This document shows positions 55,924 through 64,000 of a stretch of DNA of 64,000 nucleotides, piece by piece (position 1 is the stretch's first letter; each line of letters begins with the position of its first letter). Origin of the DNA: Oxalobacteraceae bacterium OTU3CINTB1. GTDB lineage: Bacteria; Pseudomonadota; Gammaproteobacteria; Burkholderiales; Burkholderiaceae_D. Both the position numbers and the translations under genes were made by a program. The notes under the pieces were generated by a model. The model worked only from the letters and a program-made list of their open reading frames with translations, was not told the origin of the DNA and made no database searches. The stretch spans positions 2,418,001 through 2,482,000 of the forward strand of contig CP099652.1 in assembly GCA_024123955.1 (NCBI GenBank), read 5' to 3'.

Positions 55924-56121
55924 GCAACGCCAGGCGCCCACCGTCGCCCATTCCCTATTTTCGACGCCCGGTCGCCGTTTTGTGCAGTTCATCGCAATCC
56001 GGGCCGGCGTCGCGCCAGCGATTGATATAGTCACCACCCACATCATGGGCGGTTGGCGGCCGCCTCTATTGTTGCTATATTCGCCACTATCAGCTTGCTT
56101 AAAAAATACCAGAGGATTGAA

Positions 56122-56892
56122 ATGATGACGAAGCTTTTCCAGTTTGGCCTCCTGTTTGCCGCGCTCTGTTCGCTGTTTGCCCGCGCCAGCGCCGCCGAGG
56201 AGAGCGAAACGCGCGTCGTGACAATCGACGCGCGCGTTGTGCGCGTCAAGCTCGACGGCGTGATCGACGTCAAGATGCGCCAGGGCGACACGCCGTCGCT
56301 GCGCATCACCGGAGACAAGCGCGACATGGATAAGTTGAACGCGGCGCAAACCGGCGACACCTTGTACCTGGACAGCAACAGCGGCCGTGGCGTCAAAGTG
56401 GGGCGGTCCAGTACGCGCGCCGAGCTGACCCTGCCAAGTTTGCGCCAGGTGATCTGCGAGGGCGTCGGCACCACCGACATCAGCGGCTTCAGCGGAGACG
56501 AGCTGGAGTTGACAATGGACGGCGCCGGCAACATGAAGGCGGTGGTCGACTACAAGGTTCTCAAGGCCAATCTGGGCGGCGTCGGCAAGATGCACCTGCT
56601 GCTAGGCGAGAACGAGAGCGTCGAGCTCGACTTGCGCGGCGCCGGCTACATCACCCTTGGCGGGCGAAGTAAATTGCTCAAGGCCACCTTGGGCGGGTTG
56701 GGCGGACTCAACGCGCAGCAGTTCCAGGCGGAGTCGGTTAACGTCGACCTCAGCGGCCTGGGCAACGCCACCGTCCACGCCAAGACCAGCGCCACATTGA
56801 ACCTGAGCGGCCTTGGATCGGTCATCGTCTATGGCAAGCCCCTGAACCGCAACGTCACCGTTGACGGCCTGGGCAAGGTAAGTTGGAAATAA
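56122..56892 (+). CDS. Secreted DUF2807 (GIN domain) protein
   Basis: A 256-residue protein with signal peptide (1-24, ARASAAE) and a right-handed beta-helix-like body of repeating strands (GDELELTMDGAGNMKAVVDY, LGGVGKMHL, VDLSGLGNATVHA, LNLSGLGSVIVYG), the DUF2807 pattern. The function of the family is unknown; members are periplasmic or outer-membrane associated. AGAGGA lies upstream of ATG 56122, which also starts the signal peptide. Confidence 0.8.
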   Translation: MMTKLFQFGLLFAALCSLFARASAAEESETRVVTIDARVVRVKLDGVIDVKMRQGDTPSLRITGDKRDMDKLNAAQTGDTLYLDSNSGRGVKVGRSSTRAELTLPSLRQVICEGVGTTDISGFSGDELELTMDGAGNMKAVVDYKVLKANLGGVGKMHLLLGENESVELDLRGAGYITLGGRSKLLKATLGGLGGLNAQQFQAESVNVDLSGLGNATVHAKTSATLNLSGLGSVIVYGKPLNRNVTVDGLGKVSWK

Positions 56893-56923
56893 GACCAAAT
56901 AAACGTACCCACTTATACGCGAC

Positions 56924-57532
56924 ATGAAAAAATTCATACTAGCGATAGGTCTCGCACTTGCTCTGCAACAGAGTGCGATGGCTGGATTCGCCGAAGGCGC
57001 CACCGCCTACAACAACAAAAACTACGCGGCGGCCTTAAAAGAGATCGCCCCCCTGGCCAAGGCCGGCAACGCGGACGCCCAGCACCTGTTGGGTTTGATG
57101 TACTACATGGGCCGTGGCGTCAAGCAAGACTACAAGCAGGCGCTGAGCTGGCACCGCAAGGCGGCGCTGCAAGGCAAGGCCGACGCGCAATACGTGGTCG
57201 GCGCCATGTACTACACCGGCAACGCCGTGATCCAGGACCACAAGCAGGCGGTCGGCTGGTTCCGCAAGGCGGCCGAGCAGGGGCATCCGGACGCGCAGCA
57301 GGTCATGGGGCTGATGTACCGTTACCAGATGGCGGGCATGCCGCAGGACAACGTGATCGCCTACATGCTATGGAACCTGGCGGCGGCCAAGGGGTCGGCC
57401 AACGCCGCCGAGCAGCGTTCGGCCGTGGTCAAGCACATGACGCAGGAGCAGCTGGAAGAAGGGCAGGCGTTGTCGGCCGCCTGGAAGCCTAACACGCCGC
57501 TGCCGACCAAATCGCGCACCGGCGGCGGATAG
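56924..57532 (+). CDS. Secreted Sel1-repeat (TPR-like) protein
   Basis: 202 residues with signal peptide (1-20, SAMAG) and about four Sel1-like repeats (NADAQHLLGLMYYMGRGVKQ, KADAQYVVGAMYYTGNAVIQ, HPDAQQVMGLMYRYQMAGMP, with the closing A-W-LNLAAAKGSANA). Such repeats are protein-binding superhelices. It follows the DUF2807 gene by 31 bases, so both may form an envelope-protein operon. No enzymatic role is indicated. Confidence 0.85.
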   Translation: MKKFILAIGLALALQQSAMAGFAEGATAYNNKNYAAALKEIAPLAKAGNADAQHLLGLMYYMGRGVKQDYKQALSWHRKAALQGKADAQYVVGAMYYTGNAVIQDHKQAVGWFRKAAEQGHPDAQQVMGLMYRYQMAGMPQDNVIAYMLWNLAAAKGSANAAEQRSAVVKHMTQEQLEEGQALSAAWKPNTPLPTKSRTGGG

Positions 57533-57595
57533 TTGTCAAAGCAAACAACGAATTGGCGTCTGGCGTACAATCGCGGTTTTGTCCGGAGATGCCCC

Positions 57596-58576
57596 ATGCG
57601 CGCGATTGAAATCACCCAGCCCGGCCCGGCCGATGTGCTGAAACTGTGCGAACGCCCGATGCCTGTCGTGAAGGCGGGCGAGGTGCTGATCAAGGTCCAC
57701 GCGGCCGGGGTTAATCGCCCGGACGTGTTCCAGCGCATGGGTAATTACGCGCCGCCGCCGGGCGCTTCCGATCTGCCAGGCCTGGAAGTGGCCGGCGAGA
57801 TCGTCGACGGCGACCTCGATTACACCACCCTCGACATCGGCGACCAGGTCTGCGCGCTGGTGCAGGGCGGCGGCTACGCCGAATACGTCGTCGCGCCGGT
57901 TGCCCAGTGCCTGCCTATCCCCAAGGGCTGGAGCATGCTGGAGGCCGCGTCCATCCCCGAGAACTATTTCACCGTGTGGAGCAATGTCTTCGACCGCGCC
58001 CAGCTGAGCGCCGGCGAGACCCTGCTGGTGCAGGGCGGCACCTCCGGCATCGGCGTGGCGGCGATCCAGCTGGCGTCGGCCATGGGCCACCGCGTGTTCG
58101 CCACCGCCGGCAGCGACGACAAGACCGCCGCCTGCGTCAAGCTTGGCGCCGAACGCGGCATCAATTACAAGACCGAGGACTTCGTTGAAATCGTCAAATC
58201 GCTGACCAACGACCGGGGCGTCGATGTGATCCTGGATATGGTCGGCGGCGATTACGTGCCGCGCGAGATCGCCGCGCTGGCCGACGATGGCCGCATCGCG
58301 CTGATCGCCACCTTGAGCGGCGGCAAGGCGACCGTGGATCTGGGCCAGGTGTTGCGCCGCCGACTCACCATCACCGGCTCGACCTTGCGTCCGCGCTCGG
58401 TGGAGTTCAAGGGCGCGATCGCCAGGAACCTGCTGAAAAAGGTGTGGCCGATCATGGCGGCCGGAAAAATCAAGCCTGTGATCCATACGGTGTTTCCGCT
58501 GGAGCAGGCCGCCGCCGCGCATGCGCTGATGGAGAGTAGCAGCCATGTCGGTAAGATCATGTTGCAAGTAATTTAA
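57596..58576 (+). CDS. NAD(P)H:quinone oxidoreductase, zinc-free MDR family
   Basis: A 326-residue medium-chain reductase of the QOR/PIG3 type: MRAIEITQPG, GVNRPDVFQRMGNYAPPPGASD, the NADPH-binding GGTSGIGVAAIQLA motif and DVILDMVGGDY. The zinc-binding cysteines of alcohol dehydrogenases are absent, as expected for quinone oxidoreductases. ATG 57596 is chosen for its GGAGA site 7 bases upstream; the frame is open to 57533. It precedes tpiA by 108 bases. Confidence 0.9.
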   Translation: MRAIEITQPGPADVLKLCERPMPVVKAGEVLIKVHAAGVNRPDVFQRMGNYAPPPGASDLPGLEVAGEIVDGDLDYTTLDIGDQVCALVQGGGYAEYVVAPVAQCLPIPKGWSMLEAASIPENYFTVWSNVFDRAQLSAGETLLVQGGTSGIGVAAIQLASAMGHRVFATAGSDDKTAACVKLGAERGINYKTEDFVEIVKSLTNDRGVDVILDMVGGDYVPREIAALADDGRIALIATLSGGKATVDLGQVLRRRLTITGSTLRPRSVEFKGAIARNLLKKVWPIMAAGKIKPVIHTVFPLEQAAAAHALMESSSHVGKIMLQVI

Positions 58577-58684
58577 TGATACTGCTTGGTGTTTTTGCAA
58601 TTTTCACCGGCCCCGCGCCGCCGGCTGGTTTGACCCGCCCCCTGCCTCGCGTTAAAATAGCGGGTTATTGAATTTTAGGCTACT

Positions 58685-59440
58685 ATGCGACGCAAACTCG
58701 TCATCGGCAATTGGAAAATGAACGGCAATCGCGCCGCCAACACGGCATTGTTGTCCGGCGTCGTGGCCGGCCTCAAGGACGATGGCGTCCCGCGCGCCGA
58801 TTGCGCGGTCTGCGTGCCGGCCCCTTACCTGGCCCAGTGCCAGGCCGAGTTGCAAGGCACCCCGGTCGCCTGGGGCGGACAAGACCTGTCGGTCCACGCC
58901 AGCGGCGCCTATACGGGTGAGGTGGCGGCCGGCATGCTGGTCGATTTCGCTTCCACCTACGTGCTGTGCGGTCATTCCGAGCGTCGCGCCTACCACAACG
59001 AAAGCAGTGAACTGGTGGCGCAGAAGGCCCTCGCGGCGCTGGCGGCCGGCCTGACCCCGGTCATTTGCTTCGGCGAGACGCTGGAGCAGCGCGAAGCGGG
59101 CACCACCGAGTCGGTCATCTGCGGCCAACTGCAGGCGGCGCTCGACGTGATCCCGGCGGGCGAGCTGACCAAGGTCGTGCTGGCATATGAGCCGGTCTGG
59201 GCGATCGGCACCGGCAAGACGGCCACGCCGCAAATCGCTCAAGACGCCCACCGCTTCCTGCGCGCGCGCCTGGAACAAAAGAACGCCGAGGCGGCGGCCA
59301 CCGTGCAGATTCTGTACGGCGGCAGCATGAAGCCGGAAAACGCGAAAGAATTGATGGCGCAGCCCGATATCGACGGCGGCCTGATTGGCGGCGCCGCGCT
59401 GAAGGCGGTGGATTTCCTTGGAATCGTCCACGCGGTCTAA
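58685..59440 (+). CDS. tpiA: Triosephosphate isomerase
   Basis: Interconverts glyceraldehyde 3-phosphate and dihydroxyacetone phosphate. The 251-residue TIM barrel has the catalytic residues K11 (GNWKMNG), H97 (CGHSERR) and E169 ([11 protein letters not shown]), plus the phosphate loop YGGSMKPEN. It is upstream of secG and the nuo operon, as in other Burkholderiales. Confidence 0.98.
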   Translation: MRRKLVIGNWKMNGNRAANTALLSGVVAGLKDDGVPRADCAVCVPAPYLAQCQAELQGTPVAWGGQDLSVHASGAYTGEVAAGMLVDFASTYVLCGHSERRAYHNESSELVAQKALAALAAGLTPVICFGETLEQREAGTTESVICGQLQAALDVIPAGELTKVVLAYEPVWAIGTGKTATPQIAQDAHRFLRARLEQKNAEAAATVQILYGGSMKPENAKELMAQPDIDGGLIGGAALKAVDFLGIVHAV

Positions 59441-59595
59441 AAGTCGCGGCCCAAGTGTTGCGTAACTGCCGCACTGGTAATCGGGTGGTAATCACGCGAT
59501 GGTAAAAAAAGCCTGTTGCTAGCTTTATGTTGATGGCTAAGAAGCAGGCGCGAAACAAAACGATACAAAACTATTTAATCTTTGAATGGAATAAC

Positions 59596-60009
59596 ATGAG
59601 CAGCTTCTTCAACCTGGTAGTCATCGTGCAAGTCGTTTCGGCCATCGCCATTATCGGCCTGGTCTTGCTGCAGCACGGCAAAGGCGCCGACATGGGCGCG
59701 GCCTTTGGTTCGGGCGCTTCGGGCAGCTTGTTCGGCGCGACCGGTTCGTCGAACTTCATGTCGAAGGCGACCGGCATCGCCGCGGCGATCTTCTTCAGCG
59801 CCACCTTGGCGCTCGCCTATATCTCGACCCAGAGCCACAGCACGGTCAGCGGCGGTGTGATGGACAAGGCGCTGCCAGCGGCGCCAGCCCCGGCGCCGGC
59901 AACCGGCGCGGCGGCGATCCCGACCGCACCGGCAGCCGCGCCAGCTCCGGCCGTACCTGCTCCAGCCGCTCCGGCGCCGGCAGGTCCTGCAGGATCGATC
60001 CCGAAGTAA
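59596..60009 (+). CDS. secG: Preprotein translocase subunit SecG
   Basis: A 137-residue inner-membrane subunit of the SecYEG channel with two membrane helices (about 4-25 and 55-73) and the conserved loop LLQHGKGADMGAAFGSGASG between them. A tail of about 40 residues rich in Ala and Pro follows, common in betaproteobacterial SecG. ATG 59596 gives the family start MSSFFNLVV; an upstream in-frame ATG would add non-conserved residues. Confidence 0.95.
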   Translation: MSSFFNLVVIVQVVSAIAIIGLVLLQHGKGADMGAAFGSGASGSLFGATGSSNFMSKATGIAAAIFFSATLALAYISTQSHSTVSGGVMDKALPAAPAPAPATGAAAIPTAPAAAPAPAVPAPAAPAPAGPAGSIPK

Positions 60010-60052
60010 TATAATTATGGTTGGAATGGCGCGGCGCACCATCGGCCGCGCG

Positions 60053-60079
60053 ACTTCTGCCAATTGTTTTGGCAGAAGT
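60053..60079 (+). terminator. Strong hairpin between secG and tRNA-Leu
   Basis: A perfect 11-bp stem (ACTTCTGCCAA/TTGGCAGAAGT) with a 5-base loop lies 44 bases after secG. The following bases are only moderately T-rich, so it may be a terminator or an RNA-processing site before the tRNA. Confidence 0.4.
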
Positions 60080-60225
60080 TACGTTAGTTTTAGAAGTGAC
60101 TCCGGTTGCCCCGGCCGGAAAATCAATCGGGTGATCAAAGAAGTAAAGATTTATCGTTTTTCTCCTTGTTTTACCGCAATACGCATTAACAACAGCGTGA
60201 AAACAAAGTAGAATAGCGGCCTTAT

Positions 60226-60310
60226 GCCGACGTGGTGAAATTGGTAGACACGCTATCTTGAGGGGGTAGTGGCGAAAGCTGTACGAGTTCGAGTCTCGTC
60301 GTCGGCACCA
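60226..60310 (+). tRNA. tRNA-Leu (anticodon GAG)
   Basis: An 85-base cloverleaf including encoded CCA: acceptor GCCGACG/CGTCGGC, anticodon stem CTATC/GGTAG with loop TTGAGGG (GAG), a long variable arm typical of class II tRNA, and T arm with GTTCGAGTC. It lies in the usual place between secG and nuoA. Confidence 0.96.
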
Positions 60311-60484
60311 GAAATATATAGAGGCCAGCAAGGGATAGTGTGTACCTGAGCTGGCTTTTTTACGAGGATGTGTCGTTCGATCCTGGTCTAAGTTGTACGA
60401 TTGGGGCGAACGTTAAGAGAGCACCGCAGAACACCGCAAGTCCTCGCAGTCCCTAACCGATCGTTCAATTTAAGCTCATCAATC

Positions 60485-60844
60485 GTGAACCTCGAAAATT
60501 ATCTCCCCGTTCTGTTGTTTATCCTCGTCGGTCTCGGCGTAGGGATCCTTCCCCAGGTGTTGGGCCATGTACTCGGTCCGAACAAGCCTGACGCGGCAAA
60601 ACTCTCCCCGTATGAATGCGGCTTCGAAGCGTTCGAAGACGCGCGCATGAAATTCGACGTGCGTTACTACCTCGTCGCTATCCTCTTTATTTTGTTCGAT
60701 CTGGAAACGGCATTCTTCTTCCCATGGGGCGTCTCCGTGCGCGAACTGGGCTGGAACGGGTTCCTGGTGATGATGAGTTTCATCGCTGAATTCGTCGTCG
60801 GTTTTTGGTATATCTGGAAGAAAGGTGCCCTTGATTGGGAATAA
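60485..60844 (+). CDS. nuoA: NADH-quinone oxidoreductase subunit A
   Basis: A 119-residue complex I membrane subunit with three helices and the conserved loop [28 protein letters not shown] region. The start is GTG 60485 ([11 protein letters not shown]), which gives the family length; the frame is open further upstream to 60401 but that part is not conserved. First gene of the nuo operon; nuoB starts 3 bases later. Confidence 0.96.
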   Translation: MNLENYLPVLLFILVGLGVGILPQVLGHVLGPNKPDAAKLSPYECGFEAFEDARMKFDVRYYLVAILFILFDLETAFFFPWGVSVRELGWNGFLVMMSFIAEFVVGFWYIWKKGALDWE

Positions 60845-60847
60845 GCC

Positions 60848-61324
60848 ATGGCTATTGAAGGCGTATTAAACGAAGGTTTCATCACCACCTCGGCCGACAA
60901 GCTGATCAACTGGGCGCGTACGGGTTCGATGTTCCCGATGACGTTCGGTCTGGCTTGCTGCGCGGTCGAAATGATGCACGTGGGCGCTGCCCGTTACGAC
61001 ATGGACCGCTTCGGCGTGGTGTTCCGTCCCTCGCCACGTCAGTCCGACGTGATGATCGTGGCCGGCACGCTGTGCAACAAGATGGCGCCGGCGCTGCGCA
61101 AGGTCTACGACCAGATGCCGGAACCGCGCTGGGTCATCTCGATGGGCTCGTGCGCCAACGGCGGCGGCTACTACCACTACTCGTACTCCGTGGTGCGCGG
61201 TTGCGACCGCATCGTGCCGGTGGATGTCTACGTGCCGGGCTGTCCGCCAACGGCCGAGGCTCTGCTGTACGGCATCATGCAGCTGCAAAACAAGATCAAG
61301 CGCACCAACACGATCGCACGCTAA
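60848..61324 (+). CDS. nuoB: NADH-quinone oxidoreductase subunit B
   Basis: The 158-residue subunit that carries cluster N2, the last iron-sulfur centre before ubiquinone. The four ligand cysteines are in the Cys-Cys pair of [21 protein letters not shown] and [12 protein letters not shown]. Length and order match complex I operons. Confidence 0.98.
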   Translation: MAIEGVLNEGFITTSADKLINWARTGSMFPMTFGLACCAVEMMHVGAARYDMDRFGVVFRPSPRQSDVMIVAGTLCNKMAPALRKVYDQMPEPRWVISMGSCANGGGYYHYSYSVVRGCDRIVPVDVYVPGCPPTAEALLYGIMQLQNKIKRTNTIAR

Positions 61325-61342
61325 ACGAGGCCGCTTCAGAAG

Positions 61343-61933
61343 ATGACTACACAATTAGAACAACTGCAAACCGCCCTCGGCACTGCCCTGGGCGATCGCG
61401 TTAGTATCGCCGTCGCGCTGGGTGAGGTCACCTTGACCGTCAAGTCCGCCGACTACTACGGCGTGATGCAAACGCTGCGCGACGACAAGTCGCTCGGCTT
61501 CGAACAACTGATCGACCTGGCCGGCGTTGACTACCTGAACTACGGCGACGGCGCCTGGGACGGCCTGCGTTTCGCGGTCGTCGTGCACCTGCTGTCGATC
61601 CAGCACAACTGGCGCGTGCGCGTGCGCGCGTTCTGCTCGGACGACGAAATGCCGCTGCTGCCGTCGCTGGTGCCGCTGTGGCGCGCCGTCAACTGGTACG
61701 AGCGCGAAGCGTTCGACATGTTCGGCATTCTGTTCGAAGGCCACAACGACTTGCGCCGCATCCTCACCGACTACGGCTTCATCGGCCATCCGTTCCGCAA
61801 GGACTTCCCGGTGTCGGGCTATGTCGAAATGCGCTACGACCCCGAGCAGAAGCGCGTGATCTATCAGCCGGTCACCATCGAGCCGCGTGAAAACGTGCCG
61901 CGCGTGATCCGCGAAGAAAATTACGGGAAGTAA
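61343..61933 (+). CDS. nuoC: NADH-quinone oxidoreductase subunit C
   Basis: A 196-residue hydrophilic 30-kDa-type subunit. It shows the family end pattern [39 protein letters not shown] in two parts, and VTIEPRE near the C-terminus. It is separate from NuoD, unlike the fused NuoCD of E. coli, as usual in betaproteobacteria. Confidence 0.97.
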   Translation: MTTQLEQLQTALGTALGDRVSIAVALGEVTLTVKSADYYGVMQTLRDDKSLGFEQLIDLAGVDYLNYGDGAWDGLRFAVVVHLLSIQHNWRVRVRAFCSDDEMPLLPSLVPLWRAVNWYEREAFDMFGILFEGHNDLRRILTDYGFIGHPFRKDFPVSGYVEMRYDPEQKRVIYQPVTIEPRENVPRVIREENYGK

Positions 61934-61936
61934 AAA

Positions 61937-63190
61937 ATGGCTGAAATTAAGAACTACACCCTGAACTTCGGTCCGCAACACCCGGCCGCGCACGGCGTGC
62001 TGCGCCTGGTGCTGGAGCTGGACGGCGAAGTGATCCAGCGCGCCGACCCGCACATCGGCCTGCTGCACCGTGGCACCGAGAAGCTGGCGGAGCAGAAGAC
62101 CTACCTGCAGTCGGTGCCGTACATGGACCGTCTGGACTACGTCTCGATGATGTGCAACGAGCACGCCTACGTGATGGCCATCGAGAAGCTGCTGGGCCTG
62201 GAAGTGCCGCTGCGCGCGCAATATATCCGCGTGATGTTCGACGAGATCACCCGCATCCTGAACCACCTGATGTGGCTGGGCGCGCACGCGCTCGACGTCG
62301 GCGCGATGGGTCCGTTCCTGTACGCGTTCCGCGACCGCGAAGATCTGTTCGACTGCTACGAAGCGGTGTCGGGCGCGCGCATGCACGCGGCCTACTACCG
62401 TCCGGGCGGCGTGTATCGCGACCTGCCGGACTCGATGCCGCAGCACAAGCCGTCGATCATCCGTTCGGACAAGGCCATCGCCAACCTGAACGAGAACCGC
62501 CAGGGCTCGCTGCTGGACTTCATCGAAGACTTCACGCGCCGTTTCCCGACCTATGTCGACGAATACGAAACGCTGCTGACCGATAACCGTATCTGGAAAC
62601 AGCGGACCGTCGGCATCGGCGTGGTCGCGCCGGAAGACGCGCTGGCGATGGGCTTCACCGGCGCCATGCTGCGCGGTTCGGGCATCCAGTGGGATCTGCG
62701 CAAGCACCAGCCGTACGAAGTGTACGACCTGATGGACTTCGATATTCCGATCGGCACCAACGGCGACTGCTACGACCGCTACCTGGTCCGCGTCGAGGAA
62801 TTGCGCCAGTCGAACAAGATCATCAAACAGTGCGTAGAATGGCTGCGCAACAATCCAGGTCCGGTCATCACCAGCAATCATAAAGTCGCGCCTCCGGGCC
62901 GCGTCGACATGAAGACCAACATGGAATCGCTGATTCACCACTTCAAGCTGTTCACCGAGGGCTTCCACGTGCCGCCGGGCGAAGCGTACAGCGCGGTGGA
63001 GCATCCGAAGGGCGAGTTCGGCATCTATCTGCTGTCGGACGGCGCCAACAAGCCATACCGTATGAAGCTGCGCGCTCCCGATTACGCCCACCTGCAGGCG
63101 CTCGACGAAATGGCGCGTGGACACATGATTGCCGACGCCGTGACCATCATCGGTACGCAAGACATCGTGTTCGGCAGTATTGACCGCTAA
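61937..63190 (+). CDS. nuoD: NADH-quinone oxidoreductase subunit D
   Basis: A 417-residue 49-kDa-type subunit that forms the quinone pocket with Nuo[23 protein letters not shown] at the start (in two parts), [24 protein letters not shown] and the C-terminal DIVFGSIDR. It begins 3 bases after nuoC. Confidence 0.98.
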   Translation: MAEIKNYTLNFGPQHPAAHGVLRLVLELDGEVIQRADPHIGLLHRGTEKLAEQKTYLQSVPYMDRLDYVSMMCNEHAYVMAIEKLLGLEVPLRAQYIRVMFDEITRILNHLMWLGAHALDVGAMGPFLYAFRDREDLFDCYEAVSGARMHAAYYRPGGVYRDLPDSMPQHKPSIIRSDKAIANLNENRQGSLLDFIEDFTRRFPTYVDEYETLLTDNRIWKQRTVGIGVVAPEDALAMGFTGAMLRGSGIQWDLRKHQPYEVYDLMDFDIPIGTNGDCYDRYLVRVEELRQSNKIIKQCVEWLRNNPGPVITSNHKVAPPGRVDMKTNMESLIHHFKLFTEGFHVPPGEAYSAVEHPKGEFGIYLLSDGANKPYRMKLRAPDYAHLQALDEMARGHMIADAVTIIGTQDIVFGSIDR

Positions 63191-63201
63191 AAGGTAAAAG
63201 T

Positions 63202-63693
63202 ATGTTGTTATCAGAGCAGTGCTTAAAAAAAATCGATCGCGAGTTGGCCAAGTACCCGGCCGACCAGCGCCAGTCGGCCGTGATGGCCGCGCTGGCCCAC
63301 GCCCAGGTTGAACTGGGCTGGATCTCGCCCGAAACCATGCAGGAACTGGCCGACTACATCCAGATGCCGGCGATCGCCGTGCAGGAAGTGGCGACTTTCT
63401 ACAATATGTACAACCTCAAGCCGGTCGGCACGCACAAGATCACCGTGTGCACCAACCTGCCATGCGCGCTGTCGGGCGGGGAGCGCGCCGCGCACCACCT
63501 GAAGCAAAAGCTGGGCATCGACTACCGCGACACCACCGCCGACGGCAAGTTCACGTTGATGGAAGGCGAGTGCATGGGCGCCTGCGGCGACGCACCGGTG
63601 ATGCTGGTGAATAACCATCGCATGTGCAGCTTCATGTCGAACGACAAAATCGACGGTCTCGTCGAGGAACTAAGCGGGAACACTACGAAATGA
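63202..63693 (+). CDS. nuoE: NADH-quinone oxidoreductase subunit E
   Basis: A 163-residue 24-kDa-type subunit with a thioredoxin-like fold. The [2Fe-2S] cluster N1a ligands are in [10 protein letters not shown] and [11 protein letters not shown]. Its stop overlaps the nuoF start by four bases. Confidence 0.97.
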   Translation: MLLSEQCLKKIDRELAKYPADQRQSAVMAALAHAQVELGWISPETMQELADYIQMPAIAVQEVATFYNMYNLKPVGTHKITVCTNLPCALSGGERAAHHLKQKLGIDYRDTTADGKFTLMEGECMGACGDAPVMLVNNHRMCSFMSNDKIDGLVEELSGNTTK

Positions 63694-64000
63694 CGTCACT
63701 CCACAATCGTCACATCGACCCTGTCATTCTGGCCGGCCTGGACGGCAAAAACTGGCACCTGGAAGATTACGTCAAGCGCGGCGGCTACAGCGCCCTGCGC
63801 AAGATCCTCGAAGAGAAAATCACCCCGGAACAAATCATCGCCGACCTCAAAGCGTCGTCGTTGCGCGGCCGTGGCGGCGCGGGTTTCCCTACCGGCTTGA
63901 AGTGGAGCTTCATGCCACGCCAGTTCCCGGGCCAAAAATACCTGGTCTGTAACTCGGATGAAGGCGAGCCTGGCACGTTCAAGGACCGCGACATCATGCG
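63690..64000 (+). CDS. nuoF: NADH-quinone oxidoreductase subunit F (3' truncated by window)
   Basis: The first 103 codons of the NADH-binding 51-kDa subunit are visible: the start overlapping nuo[18 protein letters not shown], and the FMN/NADH site start [33 protein letters not shown] follows at the window edge. The rest of the gene lies outside. Confidence 0.96.
   Translation, partial: MTSLHNRHIDPVILAGLDGKNWHLEDYVKRGGYSALRKILEEKITPEQIIADLKASSLRGRGGAGFPTGLKWSFMPRQFPGQKYLVCNSDEGEPGTFKDRDIM

Noticed and set aside
61355..63160. 601-codon frame antisense to nuoC and nuoD
   Set aside because: It spans two conserved sense genes and has no coding character of its own.

Overview
The window looks like a chromosomal segment of a high-GC betaproteobacterium of the Oxalobacteraceae (Massilia/Duganella/Janthinobacterium type). 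This is inferred from gene order and protein style, not from a database search. Supporting orders are pssA-leuA, rpsO-pnp and tpiA-secG-tRNA-Leu-nuoABCDEF, together with a PEP-CTERM protein, a large set of TonB-dependent receptors and polysaccharide-degrading enzymes, and a selenocysteine-dependent respiratory formate dehydrogenase. Coding density is high, and most long antisense reading frames are GC-driven shadows.

Region by region: 1-3.4 kb holds the end of a PEP-CTERM protein, a decayed brnTA toxin-antitoxin pair, a three-gene minus-strand operon with a divergent Lgt-like protein, and a SIMPL-domain protein. 3.5-7 kb holds pssA, leuA and a PfkB sugar kinase. 7-8.5 kb holds a beta-barrel protein and a BamE-like lipoprotein. 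8.6-11.3 kb holds rpsO and pnp with structured leaders and terminators. 11.4-13.7 kb holds three tandem DUF29 genes and two DUF29 fragments on either side of a uridine kinase. 13.7-17.5 kb holds a cytochrome c/sorbosone-dehydrogenase fusion, a higBA toxin-antitoxin pair and a chemoreceptor.

17.6-26.9 kb is a compact minus-strand selenium/formate module: fdoG (in-frame UGA plus a SECIS-like hairpin), fdoH, fdoI, fdhE, selA, selB and the tRNA-Sec gene selC. It supplies both the selenoenzyme and most of the machinery that reads its UGA; selD is not in the window.

27.1-45.2 kb is a carbohydrate locus that I read as an acetylated galactoglucomannan utilisation system. A LacI-type regulator lies divergent from a seven-gene operon: FucP-type transporter, GH3, GH5 mannanase, GH27 alpha-galactosidase, GH2 beta-mannosidase-like enzyme, SGNH esterase and CE2 esterase. 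An AGE-family mannose isomerase-like gene and a fructokinase complete a route from mannose to fructose 6-phosphate. A TonB-dependent receptor lies convergent to the operon. Three 21-bp operator-like sequences, GTTTARC-N4-TTYACTAAAC, tie the operon and the receptor to one predicted regulon. 45.6-52.3 kb is a second sugar locus (NagP-like transporter, TonB receptor, GH20 hexosaminidase), probably for chitooligosaccharides or other GlcNAc glycans. 52.4-55.9 kb encodes an orphan sugar-binding lipoprotein fused by overlap to an OmpR-type response regulator and a histidine kinase, with no ABC permease.

56-64 kb returns to housekeeping: a DUF2807 protein, a Sel1-repeat protein, a quinone oxidoreductase, tpiA, secG, tRNA-Leu(GAG) and the start of the complex I operon nuoA-F, with nuoF cut by the window end. 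A palindromic repeat family occurs twice (about 7.0 and 42.4 kb), each time between convergent genes.
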